Source: Sporosarcina sp. NCCP-2222 (GTDB taxonomy: Bacteria; Bacillota; Bacilli; Bacillales_A; Planococcaceae). Taken from it: a stretch of DNA of 43,994 bases. A program made the position numbers and the translations under genes. Position 1 is the first letter of the stretch, and every line of letters starts with the position of its first letter. Location of the stretch: NCBI RefSeq assembly GCF_023168145.1, contig NZ_BQYK01000004.1:1-43994 (forward strand). The letters run 5' to 3'. Below, in pieces: positions 1 through 9,023 of this stretch. The notes beneath the pieces were generated by a model. It saw nothing but the letters and a program-made list of their open reading frames with translations. It searched no databases and was not told the DNA's origin.

Positions 1-86
1 GACTTAGCTATTTCAATTGAACTTTCCCTGCCATTTAAATAACGATTAACTGCTTGTAACTTATCTTCTGCAGTAAATTTAGCCAT
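1..86 (-). CDS. IS3-family transposase OrfA, N-terminal 28 residues (partial)
   Basis: The gene starts at ATG 86-84 behind a GGAGGTGC ribosome site (97-104) and runs off the left edge. The visible protein begins MAKFTAEDKLQAVNRYLNG, the usual opening of IS3-family OrfA proteins. OrfA carries a helix-turn-helix that binds the terminal repeats; in this family it is normally fused to OrfB by a -1 frameshift to make the DDE transposase. Only the start of the helix-turn-helix is present here. Confidence 0.75.
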   Translation of the reverse strand, partial: MAKFTAEDKLQAVNRYLNGRESSIEIAK

Positions 87-104
87 AGAAAAAATGCACC
101 TCCA

Positions 105-131
105 ATTGTTAGATGGTGTCTAACAATTGGG
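105..131. repeat. 11-bp perfect inverted repeat inside the IS end
   Basis: CAATTGTTAGA and TCTAACAATTG flank a 5-base loop (TGGTG). It lies between the IS terminus and the OrfA ribosome site, so it belongs to the element. It could limit read-through transcription or be part of the transposase binding site. Confidence 0.7.
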
Positions 132-158
132 GTGCAGTTCACTCTGGCGGGTTTTCAT

Positions 159-443
159 TTAGCCCAGTTTTCGGATAAAGAGATCACCATTGACTTGCGA
201 GCATTCAAATAACCCGCGTGCCTCTAAATCAGTCACGAGCGCTTCCATGTACCATTGATTGTTCCCGTCAAACGGCGTCAGCCGTCTCAACGTCTTTTTC
301 GATAATTCATCAAATGAAATCCAGTCTTTTTCACCGGCTATATGCAACATCGCTTTTTTTATTTTGTCATATCTGAATCTGACAATGGAAGGGCCTTTTC
401 TGCCATTCCGTTGCAGCAGTTGTACGTGTTCGTTATATCTCAA
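159..443 (-). CDS. Hypothetical protein, about 94 aa, possibly winged-helix
   Basis: I do not recognise this family. The protein is small, soluble and charged. Its middle (KAMLHIAGEKDWISFDELSK) followed by an acidic, aromatic stretch (WYMEALVTDLEARGLF) is compatible with a winged-helix fold, but this is only an impression. An upstream ATG at 461 exists, but GAGGTG followed six bases later by TTG at 443 is the better start. It stands alone, reads toward the IS end, and has no visible terminator of its own before the IS. Confidence 0.6.
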   Translation of the reverse strand: MRYNEHVQLLQRNGRKGPSIVRFRYDKIKKAMLHIAGEKDWISFDELSKKTLRRLTPFDGNNQWYMEALVTDLEARGLFECSQVNGDLFIRKLG

Positions 444-612
444 AGAATTCACCTCACGCATTTATACTAAGTTATTACCCTCTTTCTATTAATATATGCA
501 TAGATTGCAGAATTTTTTTAGGAAGAACTATTCACGTATTATTTCAATCTTGTTACAACCCCTATCTACCTTCCTATATAGGCTTAGGCATTAATTGACA
601 TGAAGCCAAAAT

Positions 613-647
613 AAAAAACGGACAGGCGTGAGCCCATCCGTTTTATT
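613..647 (-). terminator. Rho-independent terminator after kbl
   Basis: AAAACGGA (615-622) pairs with TCCGTTTT (637-644), with further GGC/GCC pairing inside. On the minus strand it ends in a T-run directly after the kbl stop codon. Confidence 0.8.
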
Positions 648-1836
648 ATTGAATGACACCTAGTTCTTTTCCGACTTTCTCGTAAATAGCCAGCGCGTCA
701 TCAAGCATTTCCTTTGTATGGGCTGCAGTCGGCATGTTACGCACTCGTCCTGTGCCTTTTGGTACTGTGGGGAACACGATCGATTTAGCGTAGACGCCTT
801 CTTCAATCAACCGCTTAGAAAATTGCTGCGTCAATTTTTCCTCTCCGATAATACAAGGAGTGATCGGCGTTTCGGACGCTCCGATGTTAAATCCGAGCTT
901 CTTCAATCCCGCTTTTAAGTAGTTGCCATTATCCCAAAGCTTGTCATGAAGCTCCGTGGATTCCATGATTTTATCAAGCGCTCCCATGATAGCGGCCACA
1001 TCGCCTGCAGGAAGTGCTGTAGAGAACAAGAACGGACGGGAACGGACTTTCAACCAGTCGATCAATTGCTGCGTACCGGCCACATAACCACCGACAACAC
1101 CAATTGCTTTGGAAAGTGTTCCGATTTGGAAATCAATTTCTTTCTCCAAACCGAAATGCTTCACCGTTCCTTTTCCTTTACCAGTTACACCTGATCCATG
1201 CGCATCATCCACATAGGTGATCAAGTCAAATTCCTTAGCAATTTTAACCGCTTCCGGCAGGTTGGCAATATCCCCGTCCATGGAGAATACCCCATCCGTA
1301 ATGTACATCACTTTACCGTATTGGCCGGATTCAGTCGCTTCTTTTGCTTTCGCGCGGAGATCATCCATGTCTTGGTGTTTGACACGGATAATTTTCGCCC
1401 CGGAAAGACGGCATCCATCAATGATAGAAGCATGGTTCAATTCATCAGAAAGAATCGCGTCGTTTTTATTCATAACAGCAGAAATGGCTGCCATGTTACA
1501 GTTAAAGCCGGATTGGTAGGAAATGGCCGCTTCCGTTCCTTTGAATTCCGCCAATTTCTTTTCAAGCGCCACATGGATATCAAGCGTTCCATTGATCGTC
1601 CGGACCGCTCCTGCTCCGACACCGTATTTTTCAGTTGCCGCAATGGCAAGCTTTTTCAAATCCTCGTTTGTTGCCAGACCGAGGTAGTTATTGGATGATA
1701 AGTTGATCAGTTGTTTGCCATTAATTGTTATGACAGGACCGTTTGGACCTTCAACTGGGTCAATTTCGTTATATAGGCCTTGATCGCGTAATTCTTTTAA
1801 GTTTTCTTCTAAAAATGAATGCAATGCTTTCGACAA
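646..1836 (-). CDS. kbl: Glycine C-acetyltransferase (2-amino-3-ketobutyrate CoA ligase)
   Basis: This PLP enzyme of the alpha-oxoamine synthase family joins glycine and acetyl-CoA to 2-amino-3-ketobutyrate, or runs in reverse during threonine breakdown. At 396 aa it is full length. The PLP lysine is in [12 protein letters not shown] (about residue 243), the ring-stacking His in DELNHASI (about 135) and the cofactor Asp/His in VDDAHGSG (about 209-216). The start is TTG at 1836, six bases after AAGGAAGA. The usual partner, threonine dehydrogenase (tdh), is not adjacent: a P-loop gene lies upstream instead. 8-amino-7-oxononanoate synthase (BioF) is the main look-alike; the N-terminal sequence fits Kbl better. 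Confidence 0.9.
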   Translation of the reverse strand: MSKALHSFLEENLKELRDQGLYNEIDPVEGPNGPVITINGKQLINLSSNNYLGLATNEDLKKLAIAATEKYGVGAGAVRTINGTLDIHVALEKKLAEFKGTEAAISYQSGFNCNMAAISAVMNKNDAILSDELNHASIIDGCRLSGAKIIRVKHQDMDDLRAKAKEATESGQYGKVMYITDGVFSMDGDIANLPEAVKIAKEFDLITYVDDAHGSGVTGKGKGTVKHFGLEKEIDFQIGTLSKAIGVVGGYVAGTQQLIDWLKVRSRPFLFSTALPAGDVAAIMGALDKIMESTELHDKLWDNGNYLKAGLKKLGFNIGASETPITPCIIGEEKLTQQFSKRLIEEGVYAKSIVFPTVPKGTGRVRNMPTAAHTKEMLDDALAIYEKVGKELGVIQ

Positions 1837-1908
1837 TGTGATCTTCCTTTCAAACGAGTGGTGCCCTCATTTTAGCATAGTTGTGGGCGTTTCGCTGAAA
1901 GATACATC

Positions 1909-3000
1909 TTAGGAAGGCAGGAGATCCCAAACGGCAGCTTCCCGTTCAGCGAAGACTTTCTGGTCAATCGCTGAGTCAAGGGACGTCTTTACTTCTCGCA
2001 TTGCGTTTGCATAAGCATGCATATAACCGGAAGCATCCAGTATTTTTTCTTTATACGCTTCCTCGATCGGCGCGACTTTCTCTTCAGCCTCGGGATCTTC
2101 CGCACACAGAGATAGGAGATCCAATATTTCATCACCTTTTAATTCCGGCTCATATTCATGCGGTTTGGTCGCATCAAATAGACAAACGGAAAGTTCCGGG
2201 AATAACACTAGATCTACACTCGCCGGATCTAACCCGCACCAGCCGTACAGCACATCGATGCCCCGCCGCTCTGCTTCTTTGCCAAGTGCTTTCATTAACG
2301 TTGATTTTCCCGAACCGGACAATCCTTTGATCAGGAGCCGCCGTTTTGCGCGAGACGTAATCGACGGAATGAAATCCTTTGCTCCTCCTGCCGACAATGA
2401 TCCGATGATTCGGTGGGCCACGCCCGATTCCTTATGCAGCTTCATGGAACCGAACAATTCCTGCTTCAGGGATTCGATCAGCTGCTCATGTTCCCTCCAC
2501 ATCATCCGCACAATATTGACCGCTTCCCAATCATCATGGATATGCTTCGCCTCCGAAAGCGAGGATAACGTTTTTTGCAAGGCTTCCTCTGCTTCCGCCT
2601 TCGTGGCCACGACCCGGTCGTTCAGCTCTTTTAACTTCCTGTCATCATACACGTCATAAAAACTAACGACTTTATGCCGCCCGCCGAGTTCAACCGGCTC
2701 CACCGCCACCGGATGGGATGCCTGCAAAATAAGCAAATTCTCCCCTCTGACATACACAGCGTCTGTCTTATCGGGTTGAATCGGATTCATAAAACGATCA
2801 ACAAACAAGCCCCGCTTGATAAAATGAGATGCGATATCCTGCAAAAGCGGGGATAATGCATTCGTCGGTGCACTCTTTAAAAAGATCACATGCTTTGCCG
2901 TGTCAATCAACTTGTCATATTTATGTGAGATTCCATGCCCCGTGTAGGCCGTCCCCATATATTCCGTAATTGTCCCGTATATCGTAACCATCCTTTCCAA
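1909..3000 (-). CDS. P-loop ATPase-like protein (PRK06851-type)
   Basis: This soluble protein of about 363 aa has a clear Walker A motif, GLSGSGKST, near residue 225. The N-terminal half has a second, degenerate nucleotide-binding-like stretch (VIFLKSAPTNALSPLL, residues 38-53). That two-lobed layout matches a Firmicutes family of unknown function catalogued as PRK06851; I have no basis for a substrate. The start is uncertain. TTG at 3000 gives the longest form but lacks a ribosome site, and ATG at 2991 abuts GGAAAGG. The gene is 72 bp upstream of kbl on the same strand, so co-transcription is possible. Confidence 0.65.
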   Translation of the reverse strand: MERMVTIYGTITEYMGTAYTGHGISHKYDKLIDTAKHVIFLKSAPTNALSPLLQDIASHFIKRGLFVDRFMNPIQPDKTDAVYVRGENLLILQASHPVAVEPVELGGRHKVVSFYDVYDDRKLKELNDRVVATKAEAEEALQKTLSSLSEAKHIHDDWEAVNIVRMMWREHEQLIESLKQELFGSMKLHKESGVAHRIIGSLSAGGAKDFIPSITSRAKRRLLIKGLSGSGKSTLMKALGKEAERRGIDVLYGWCGLDPASVDLVLFPELSVCLFDATKPHEYEPELKGDEILDLLSLCAEDPEAEEKVAPIEEAYKEKILDASGYMHAYANAMREVKTSLDSAIDQKVFAEREAAVWDLLPS

Positions 3001-3075
3001 ATCGATCTGAATAACCTAAATCTAACTTATGCCCAAGGTTTGAAAAAATGCACGGCTTGTACTAGATTGATTCAC

Positions 3076-3108
3076 AAAAAGAAAAGACACCCTTTGGAGA
3101 GCGTCTTT
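3076..3108 (-). terminator. Probable terminator of the YczE-like gene
   Basis: AAAGAC near 3083 pairs with GTCTTT near 3103 with one internal mismatch. Downstream on the minus strand is a T-rich run. The stop codon of the gene is at 3122. Confidence 0.55.
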
Positions 3109-3121
3109 GCAGCTATGTATA

Positions 3122-3766
3122 TTATCTTCTGAATAAAACTTCCTCGTCCTCTTCACGGGCAATTTTTAATAACAGTTTACGACATTGGGGCAAAGCATAA
3201 TGGACAATTTGTCCGATCAACAGCGCGATCAGAACAGTACCCACTCCAACTGGTCCCCCGAGCATCCATCCGATGATGGCGACGACGACCTCAATACTGG
3301 TCCGTACGACCTTCACACTGACCCCCAGCTTTTCCACAAATATCAGCATTAAACTGTCCCGGGGACCCGCCCCAACATTTGGCGAAACATAGACCCCTAC
3401 CCCATAGGCCGTCACAATTACACCAAGCGTAAAAATGACCACCTGCCCTCCAAGCGAGGCGAAATCCGGGAGCAGCCAATTGAATAAGTCGATGAACAGG
3501 CCGATCATGAACATATTCAACCACGTCCCAAGTCTCGGCCATTGCCGGAGAACAATCGCCGTACTGACGATGATAATAAAACCCGTTATAATACTCCAGG
3601 AACCGATCGATAACCCCAAATTCCGGTACAACCCGACATGCAGCACATCCCATGGCCCAATGCCCAGCCGATTCCCTTTAATGGTCATCGAGATCCCAAG
3701 CGACATAATCATCATGCCCACCAGAAAAAACACCCAGCGCCACACAAATATCCTTCTCATTCGCAT
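3122..3766 (-). CDS. YczE/YyaS/YitT-family membrane protein
   Basis: The protein has about 214 aa and five or six hydrophobic helices, with family signatures GNRLGIGPWDVLHVGL and SPNVGAGPRDSLM (two related GxGPxD half-repeats). B. subtilis YczE, of this family and similar length, is linked to surfactin production in the literature; the transported substrate is unknown. The reading frame extends to 3859, but GGAAAGAAG before ATG at 3766 (or ATG 3760) and the normal family length support the internal start. It is convergent with nothing and is followed by its own weak terminator. Confidence 0.8.
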   Translation of the reverse strand: MRMRRIFVWRWVFFLVGMMIMSLGISMTIKGNRLGIGPWDVLHVGLYRNLGLSIGSWSIITGFIIIVSTAIVLRQWPRLGTWLNMFMIGLFIDLFNWLLPDFASLGGQVVIFTLGVIVTAYGVGVYVSPNVGAGPRDSLMLIFVEKLGVSVKVVRTSIEVVVAIIGWMLGGPVGVGTVLIALLIGQIVHYALPQCRKLLLKIAREEDEEVLFRR

Positions 3767-4042
3767 TCTTCTTTCCAAGCCCGTTCGCAGGGCTACTTGT
3801 TTATCTATGTCGACTGCCATACGCTTCGCGGCAGAACACCACCGAACTACATTATTCACGCAGCCATCACAAATAGCAGCGTTTCCATTTCTTTAATAGT
3901 AACATGCAAGTGCACTCTAGCAAATATGAGATCCCATTTGATGCAGCGCTACAGATATGCCATGGCACACTTCTTTGAAGTGAAGCAATTACACTTCTAC
4001 AATCGCCACAAAGGGGATGCCGGCCAAACGGATGAAACACAA

Positions 4043-4531
4043 TTACCCTTTCACTATTGCAGCAAAAGAAGCACTGGCCACCCGGGCAAAATCCGCCGGC
4101 GCCACCTTCATTTGCAAACCGGGCTTTCCCGCACTTACGATAAAAGTCGGAAGCGGCTCCGCAGACTGATCAATGATGACAGGCAGCGGCTTCTTCATCC
4201 CGATGGCCGTACAGCCGCCACGCACATACCCCGTCTCCTTCGTCAAATCCTTCAGCGGCAGCATCTCCAACTTCTTCACGCCCGCCGCCTTGGCCGCCTT
4301 CTTTAGATCCAGCTCTTCCGCAACCGGTATGATAAAAACAAACAACTCAGAAGGGGCAGCAATCGTAACGAGTGTCTTATACACCAAGTCCGCCTGCTGT
4401 CCGGTCTTCTCTGCAACCGACACCCCGTCCAGCTGGCCATCGCTCATATCATATTCAATTACCTCGAACAGAACACCTTCATTTTCCAACAATCGCACTG
4501 CATTGGTCTTAACCGCTTTCTTCTTCGCCAT
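4043..4531 (-). CDS. ybaK: YbaK/EbsC-type Cys-tRNA(Pro) deacylase
   Basis: A protein of about 162 aa with the YbaK/ProX fold. Members hydrolyse mischarged aminoacyl-tRNA, typically Cys-tRNA(Pro), protecting translation fidelity. Family features are the lysine in LVYKTLV (the conserved YbaK lysine), the core RGGCTAIGMKKPLPV and the C-terminal FIVSAGKPGLQ. The start is ATG 4531 behind AAGGAGGGTG; the longer frame to 4588 has no ribosome site. Just upstream, from 4588 on, lies an unusual array of 20-bp repeats, so the promoter must lie between the array and the gene or within the array. Confidence 0.85.
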   Translation of the reverse strand: MAKKKAVKTNAVRLLENEGVLFEVIEYDMSDGQLDGVSVAEKTGQQADLVYKTLVTIAAPSELFVFIIPVAEELDLKKAAKAAGVKKLEMLPLKDLTKETGYVRGGCTAIGMKKPLPVIIDQSAEPLPTFIVSAGKPGLQMKVAPADFARVASASFAAIVKG

Positions 4532-4587
4532 CCGGCACCCTCCTTTATAGTTGCTTATTTGAATGACAATTAATATCTGGTGACCCA

Positions 4588-4745
4588 ACCGCTCGAATAT
4601 TTCTAGAACAGCTCGTATCTCGGCTCAACCGCTCGTATAATCTTGGGACAGCTCGTATCTTGACTCAACCGCTCGTATAATCCTGGAACAGCTCGTATCT
4701 GGTTTCCAACCGCTCGTATATGCTTCCAAACAGCTCGTATATTTT
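4588..4745. repeat. Array A1: eight 20-bp units with core GCTCGTAT
   Basis: The 8-base core GCTCGTAT (first copy GCTCGAAT) starts at 4591, 4611, 4631, 4651, 4671, 4691, 4712 and 4733, an almost exact 20-bp period. The base triplet before the core alternates strictly between ACC and ACA, so the true unit is a 40-bp dimer. The 8-10 bases between cores are only loosely conserved. It lies directly upstream of the ybaK-like gene. Period 20 is not a multiple of three, so it is not a coding repeat. Confidence 0.9.
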
Positions 4746-4940
4746 CCAGAATGGCATAATTTCAACCATCCCATCAATTCTTTGATTGGTTAAAAGCATT
4801 CAGCGCGCCATGAAGTATAGACGACGTATCACTTCCCCGCGAATTGGCGGCTTTCCAAGGAACACGCCTAATTAAACACCCAAAGTCTATGCATAAGCCA
4901 AAGCTTACAACATGAAGACTGTTTAAAATGTTTCCCCCTG

Positions 4941-5226
4941 GTTGCTCGTATATCCGTTGGACACATCAACTCTTCCAAGACCGCTCGTATCTTCGCTTCA
5001 ACAGCTCGTATATTTCTGCAACCCTCGTATATCTCCTGGAGTGCTCGTATATTTCTATAACCGCTCGTATATCTCCAGAAGTGCTCGTATATTTCTACAA
5101 CCGCTCGTATATCTCCTGGAGTGCTCGTATATTTCTGCAACCGCTCGTATACCTGGAGTGCTCATATATTTCTACAACCGCTCGTATATCTCCTCGAATG
5201 CTCATTTCTATAACCGCTCGTAAACC
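4941..5226. repeat. Array A2: fourteen 20-bp units with core GCTCGTAT
   Basis: Cores begin at 4944, 4983, 5004, 5023 (variant), 5043, 5063, 5083, 5103, 5123, 5143, 5160 (variant), 5180, 5200 (variant) and 5216 (variant). Between 5043 and 5143 the spacing is exactly 20 bp. Units alternate between GTGCTCGTATATTTCTAYAA and CCGCTCGTATATCTCCWGGA types, again a 40-bp dimer. A non-repetitive stretch of about 195 bp separates it from array A1. The array sits between the terminator of the next gene and A1, in a gap of about 800 bp with no credible gene. Confidence 0.9.
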
Positions 5227-5288
5227 CCAGGACTCCTAGTTTTCTCTCCGAGGGGGGCTCGTGTTTATTGCTTCCCTCATTATTGTCT

Positions 5289-5330
5289 ATGGAAAAAGGC
5301 TGTCCTGCTAGTAGGACAGCCTTTTTCCAT
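5289..5330 (-). terminator. Strong terminator, 18-bp perfect stem
   Basis: Positions 5289-5306 pair perfectly with 5313-5330 around a six-base loop. The stem ends in A5/T5 runs, so it can work in both directions. It follows the stop codon of the 193-aa gene immediately. Confidence 0.9.
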
Positions 5331-5912
5331 TTATGCACTTACGTAGTATTGCGGTCCTTCGAGTCCGTAGCCTCTCGATTTCGCTTCGACCTGGATGGTG
5401 TAGGCGGAGATGGCTTTGGCGAATTGTTTTTCCGCCGTGATTTTGAATGAACGGTGGTCGGCAGAAGGCTGGGGCATGATGACCGAGTTGCGTTCCTGCT
5501 GCTTGGTTAGTTCTGTTAATTTCACTTTGGCTTTCTTTTGCATCGCGAGACGGGCTTCGGTTTCCCGGATTTTTGCGGATGCTGTGGCGGCGAGCTGGTG
5601 ATCGGCGGTTGTTGGTTCAGAGACCGAATTTGCTTCCCTCCGGACTTCTCGCCACAGGTCGATCGTTTCTTCCAGTGTCTTTCCGAGTGGCGGGGTGATT
5701 TGTTTCATCTGTCCAGCACCCAATTTTACAAACTGCTGTGCTTCCGCCTCTTTTTTTCCGAGCAGCAGCGCTTCCAAATCGGCCAGCGTCTTTTGATGCC
5801 GGCCGTTGTATTCGGATTGTCTGTCATAAGCGTGTTCGGCGTTTCGTCTGCGCGCTGCGTCGTACCGCTGCATCTGGTCTGCTGCTGAAGCGAACGTCAT
5901 AATGGCGTTCAT
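5331..5912 (-). CDS. Hypothetical protein, 193 aa, helical and charged
   Basis: I do not recognise the family. The protein has no signal peptide or membrane segment. Residues 15-60 and 100-150 are rich in Ala, Glu, Lys, Arg and Gln and should be long helices, possibly coiled coil. The C-terminus ends in an aromatic/Gly stretch (RGYGLEGPQYYVSA). The start is ATG 5912 with GGAGGTGA six bases upstream. It is monocistronic: a strong terminator follows, and the upstream neighbour topB ends about 140 bp away on the same strand. Confidence 0.7.
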   Translation of the reverse strand: MNAIMTFASAADQMQRYDAARRRNAEHAYDRQSEYNGRHQKTLADLEALLLGKKEAEAQQFVKLGAGQMKQITPPLGKTLEETIDLWREVRREANSVSEPTTADHQLAATASAKIRETEARLAMQKKAKVKLTELTKQQERNSVIMPQPSADHRSFKITAEKQFAKAISAYTIQVEAKSRGYGLEGPQYYVSA

Positions 5913-6054
5913 GTTCCTTCACCTCCTGCCGGCCTCTTACAAGGCCGCTCCTTTTACACGATCTGTTGAAGTAGAGGAAATCTCCCTCCACTTCGTAATA
6001 AAGAAATTATATCCATTATTCACTTAGCGAACTATCAGACAAAAGAGCTAAAAT

Positions 6055-8220
6055 TTACTTTTCAAATAGTTTCTTTAGCGCATCTGCCATTGCTGTATTT
6101 TCCGGTTCTTCCTGCTTTTTCAAATACTTTTGCACATCCCGCTTGTCGGCTTTCTTCCCGCCTGACTGGTTGCGTCGTTTTTCAAAAGCGGACAGCTTCT
6201 CCCGGTGTCCGCATTTACAGACAAAGATCCTGCCGTCGCCCTCTCCCCGCAGCTCCAATTTCTTTTTACAATTCGGGCATCTCGCATTCGTCAATGTAGA
6301 GACATTCCGGCGATGGCCGCATTCCCGGTCTTGGCAGACGAGCATCTTGCCGCGCTTCCCGTTCACTTCCAATAACGGTTTGCCGCAATCCGGGCACATT
6401 TTCCCCGTTACGTTATCATGGCGGAATTTCTTATCATCCGTTTTGATTTCCTTAACGGTCTTTTTCGAGAAATCAATCATGTCCTTCATGAACACGTCTT
6501 TCTTCATCTTGCCGGCAGCTATTTTCGTCAAACTCTGTTCCCATTCGGCTGTTAACGCCGCCGATTTCAAATCATCCGGAACGAGCTCGAGCAGCTGTCT
6601 TCCTTTGGAAGTTGTATAGATGTCATTGCCTTTTTTCTCGATGACGAACGAACTGAATAGCTTTTCGATAATGTCGGCTCTTGTTGCGACTGTTCCAAGA
6701 CCGCCTGTTTCACCAAGCGTTTTAATCAAATCCTTTGATTCCCCTGCCATGAATTGCGCCGGGTTCTCCATTGCGGCAAGCAATGTCCCTTCGTTGAAAC
6801 GCGCAGGCGGTTTTGTCTGTCCGTCTGTCATAACAACCGCTCTGACCTTGATTTCATCACCTTTTTTATATGCCGGAAGCCGGTCTGTATCCTCTTCGTC
6901 TTCATCCGTTGAATAAACGGCCTTCCATCCTTCGTCGGTCACCGTCCGGCCTTTTGCCTTGAACATTTCTCCACCAATTTCGACTTCCACTGTCATTTGG
7001 TCATAGCGGAACGGGCCGAAGAACACAGCCAAAAACCGTTTGACGATCAAATCATACAGACGCTGTTCCTTGTCGGATAAGTCCTGATAAACCGGCGTTT
7101 CCTCTGTCGGGATAATCGCATGGTGATCGGAGACCTTTTTGTCATCAATGACCCCTTTTTGCGGCTTTACTTGGCCACTGCGCAACAAAGTATTCACTGA
7201 TTTCCGGTAAGGACCAATATCAACCGCTTTGATCCGTTCTTTCAACGTACCCGCCATATCGGAAGTCAAATGCTTGGAGTCTGTCCGTGGATAAGTTACC
7301 GCTTTGTGACGCTCATAAAGATTTTGGAGCGTTGATAAGGTTTCCTTTGCAGACCAAGACCAGCGGCGATGTGCTTCTTTCTGTAACTCCGTCAGGTCGA
7401 ACAAGGAAGGGGCCGGCTGCTGCTTCGGCGTGGTTTTTACGTCCTTCACTTTTCCAGAATGAATGCTATCAAGACGTGCAAGCACCTTTTCCACAGCTTC
7501 CTTTTGGAAGGATTGCGTCTGCCCTGCTTGATCATGCCATGTGAAGCGGGTCGACTCCGTTAAAGCCTGCAAGCCGTAATAAGATTTCGGTTTAAAATCC
7601 CGAATCTGTTTTTCCCGTTCCGCGATCATTGCAAGGGTCGGTGTCTGAACACGCCCCGTGGATAACTGCGCGTTATATTTCACGGTTAACGCGCGCGTTG
7701 CATTGATTCCTACAACCCAGTCGGCTTCCGCACGGGCAACTGCCGCTTCATACAGATTTTCGTATTGTTTACCGTCCTTCAAGTTCCGGAAGCCATCTTT
7801 AATCGCCTTGTCCGTGACCGAAGAAATCCAAAGACGCTTGACTGGCTTGCGGTTTTTGGCCATCTCCAAAATCCAGCGGGCCACCAGCTCCCCTTCCCGG
7901 CCGGCATCCGTTGCGATGATGACCTCTTTCACATCATTTCGTTTTAATACCGCCTTTACCGCATTGAATTGTTTTGATGTTTGACGGATCGGCGTTAATT
8001 TGAAAGGCTCCGGAATGATCGGAAGAAGCTCCAACTTCCACTCCTTATATTCATTGCCATACCTTTCTGGATCTGCGTGCGTTACAAGATGGCCCAGCGC
8101 CCAAGTAACAATATATTGCGGCCCCTCCAAGAAGCCGTTCCCTTTATTATTGCAGCCAAGCACCCGCGCAATATCCCGTGCCACGGATGGTTTTTCGGCT
8201 AATACGACTGATTTGGACAT
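6055..8220 (-). CDS. topB: DNA topoisomerase III
   Basis: Type IA topoisomerase of about 721 aa, which relaxes and decatenates DNA through a 5'-phosphotyrosine link. The Toprim domain opens with VLAEKPSVARDIA and has the metal site DAGREGELVARWI (near residue 100). The active-site Tyr is in VTYPRTDSKHL (near 310). Two C-terminal zinc ribbons are visible, CPDCGKP...CQDRECGHRR and CPNCKKK...CKCGHREK. Start chosen at ATG 8220 because AAAGGGG lies seven bases upstream; the in-frame ATG at 8241 has no ribosome site. Confidence 0.95.
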   Translation of the reverse strand: MSKSVVLAEKPSVARDIARVLGCNNKGNGFLEGPQYIVTWALGHLVTHADPERYGNEYKEWKLELLPIIPEPFKLTPIRQTSKQFNAVKAVLKRNDVKEVIIATDAGREGELVARWILEMAKNRKPVKRLWISSVTDKAIKDGFRNLKDGKQYENLYEAAVARAEADWVVGINATRALTVKYNAQLSTGRVQTPTLAMIAEREKQIRDFKPKSYYGLQALTESTRFTWHDQAGQTQSFQKEAVEKVLARLDSIHSGKVKDVKTTPKQQPAPSLFDLTELQKEAHRRWSWSAKETLSTLQNLYERHKAVTYPRTDSKHLTSDMAGTLKERIKAVDIGPYRKSVNTLLRSGQVKPQKGVIDDKKVSDHHAIIPTEETPVYQDLSDKEQRLYDLIVKRFLAVFFGPFRYDQMTVEVEIGGEMFKAKGRTVTDEGWKAVYSTDEDEEDTDRLPAYKKGDEIKVRAVVMTDGQTKPPARFNEGTLLAAMENPAQFMAGESKDLIKTLGETGGLGTVATRADIIEKLFSSFVIEKKGNDIYTTSKGRQLLELVPDDLKSAALTAEWEQSLTKIAAGKMKKDVFMKDMIDFSKKTVKEIKTDDKKFRHDNVTGKMCPDCGKPLLEVNGKRGKMLVCQDRECGHRRNVSTLTNARCPNCKKKLELRGEGDGRIFVCKCGHREKLSAFEKRRNQSGGKKADKRDVQKYLKKQEEPENTAMADALKKLFEK

Positions 8221-8424
8221 AAAAAAATCCCCTTTCTTCATAACCCGATTATACGGGAGAATGCCTGATGTTGCATCCGAAGGGAATGCAAGTATGGAAA
8301 CATGCTTCCTGTGTAAAAATGACGAAAATCGACTTAAGAAAACGGCTATGCAGAAATTGATCGAATTTCGTAGTAATCTGTAGGGTACAGCTTATCCTTA
8401 AGTAGATGCGAAGGAGTGAATGGA

Positions 8425-8937
8425 ATGTTTGATGGGAGAGAGTTTGATCAACTATACGCATTGATGGAGGAATCTTTTCCGATTAGCGAGCGGAGGACAT
8501 ATGAGGGACAGAAAGCATTATTAACTGATCCGCATTACCGACTTGTGACGAAATCGGATACTAATAACCAAATCATCGCATTTATTGCCTCATGGGAATT
8601 TACAGCATTCCGCTTTGTAGAACATATCGCAGTCGACCCTTTCATGCGTGGAAGCGGTACAGGCGGAAAACTGATGGCCAGCTATCTAGAAGAGTCATTA
8701 AAACCCGTGATTTTGGAGGTTGAGCTTCCAGATACGGAGCTTGCCAAACGTAGAATAGGCTTTTACGAGCGATTAGGGTTTCATCTCAATCCTTTCGACT
8801 ATGTACAGCCGCCACTGCAGAAAGGGCAAGCAGACCTGCCCCTGTACATTATGAGCTATCCCCGTCTGATTACCGAAGAGGAGTTTAGCCAGATCAGAGA
8901 AATTCTATATGCCAATGTTTACAAGGTTGCACTGTAA
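8425..8937 (+). CDS. GNAT-family N-acetyltransferase
   Basis: Protein of about 170 aa with the GNAT fold. The acetyl-CoA-binding loop is in VDPFMRGSGTGGKLM (around residues 75-90), preceded by beta strand FRFVEHIAV. The IGFYERLGFH motif near residue 120 is the usual GNAT C-terminal helix-strand. The substrate cannot be told. ATG 8425 sits eight bases after AAGGAG (8411-8416); the GTG at 8416 overlaps that site and is rejected. It is divergent from topB and shares a bidirectional terminator with the convergent MerR gene. Confidence 0.85.
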   Translation: MFDGREFDQLYALMEESFPISERRTYEGQKALLTDPHYRLVTKSDTNNQIIAFIASWEFTAFRFVEHIAVDPFMRGSGTGGKLMASYLEESLKPVILEVELPDTELAKRRIGFYERLGFHLNPFDYVQPPLQKGQADLPLYIMSYPRLITEEEFSQIREILYANVYKVAL

Positions 8938-8979
8938 GCCCCTAGAGGATTTCGCGGATAACTGGAATAAACCGACTTA

Positions 8980-9023
8980 AAAAAGGACAGATTGGGATGA
9001 TTTTCAACCAATCTATCCTTTTT
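8980..9023. terminator. Bidirectional terminator between GNAT and MerR genes
   Basis: AAAAGGACAGATTGG (8981-8995) pairs with CCAATCTATCCTTTT (9008-9022) with one mismatch. A-run and T-run on the two sides suit both converging genes. Confidence 0.85.

Larger units (their letters stand above)
1..141 (-). mobile_element. End of an IS3-family (IS150-like) insertion sequence, partial
   Basis: The minus strand from 141 starts TGAACTGCACCCC, a terminus typical of IS150-group elements with TG...CA ends, and then enters the transposase gene at 86. The rest of the element lies beyond the left edge. The end falls 17 bp from the stop codon of the next gene, so the element inserted just downstream of it. 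Family assignment rests on the terminus and the OrfA start only. No target-site duplication can be checked because only one end is visible. Confidence 0.75.

Noticed and set aside
646..3000. Threonine dehydrogenase-Kbl operon
   Set aside because: No tdh-like protein is adjacent; the upstream gene is a P-loop protein of another family.
3435..4306. Plus-strand frames of 153 and 222 aa across the YczE-like and YbaK genes
   Set aside because: They are antisense to well-recognised genes; 3900-4042 itself contains no supported gene.
4868..5140. 90-aa minus-strand open frame and plus-strand frames 4928-5239 in array A2
   Set aside because: They are products of the repeat: with a 20-bp unit the frame cycles every 60 bp, and there is no ribosome site.
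4588..5226. CRISPR array
   Set aside because: Repeats are 8-12 bases at 20-bp steps, linkers are semi-conserved and alternate in two types, and no cas gene is present.
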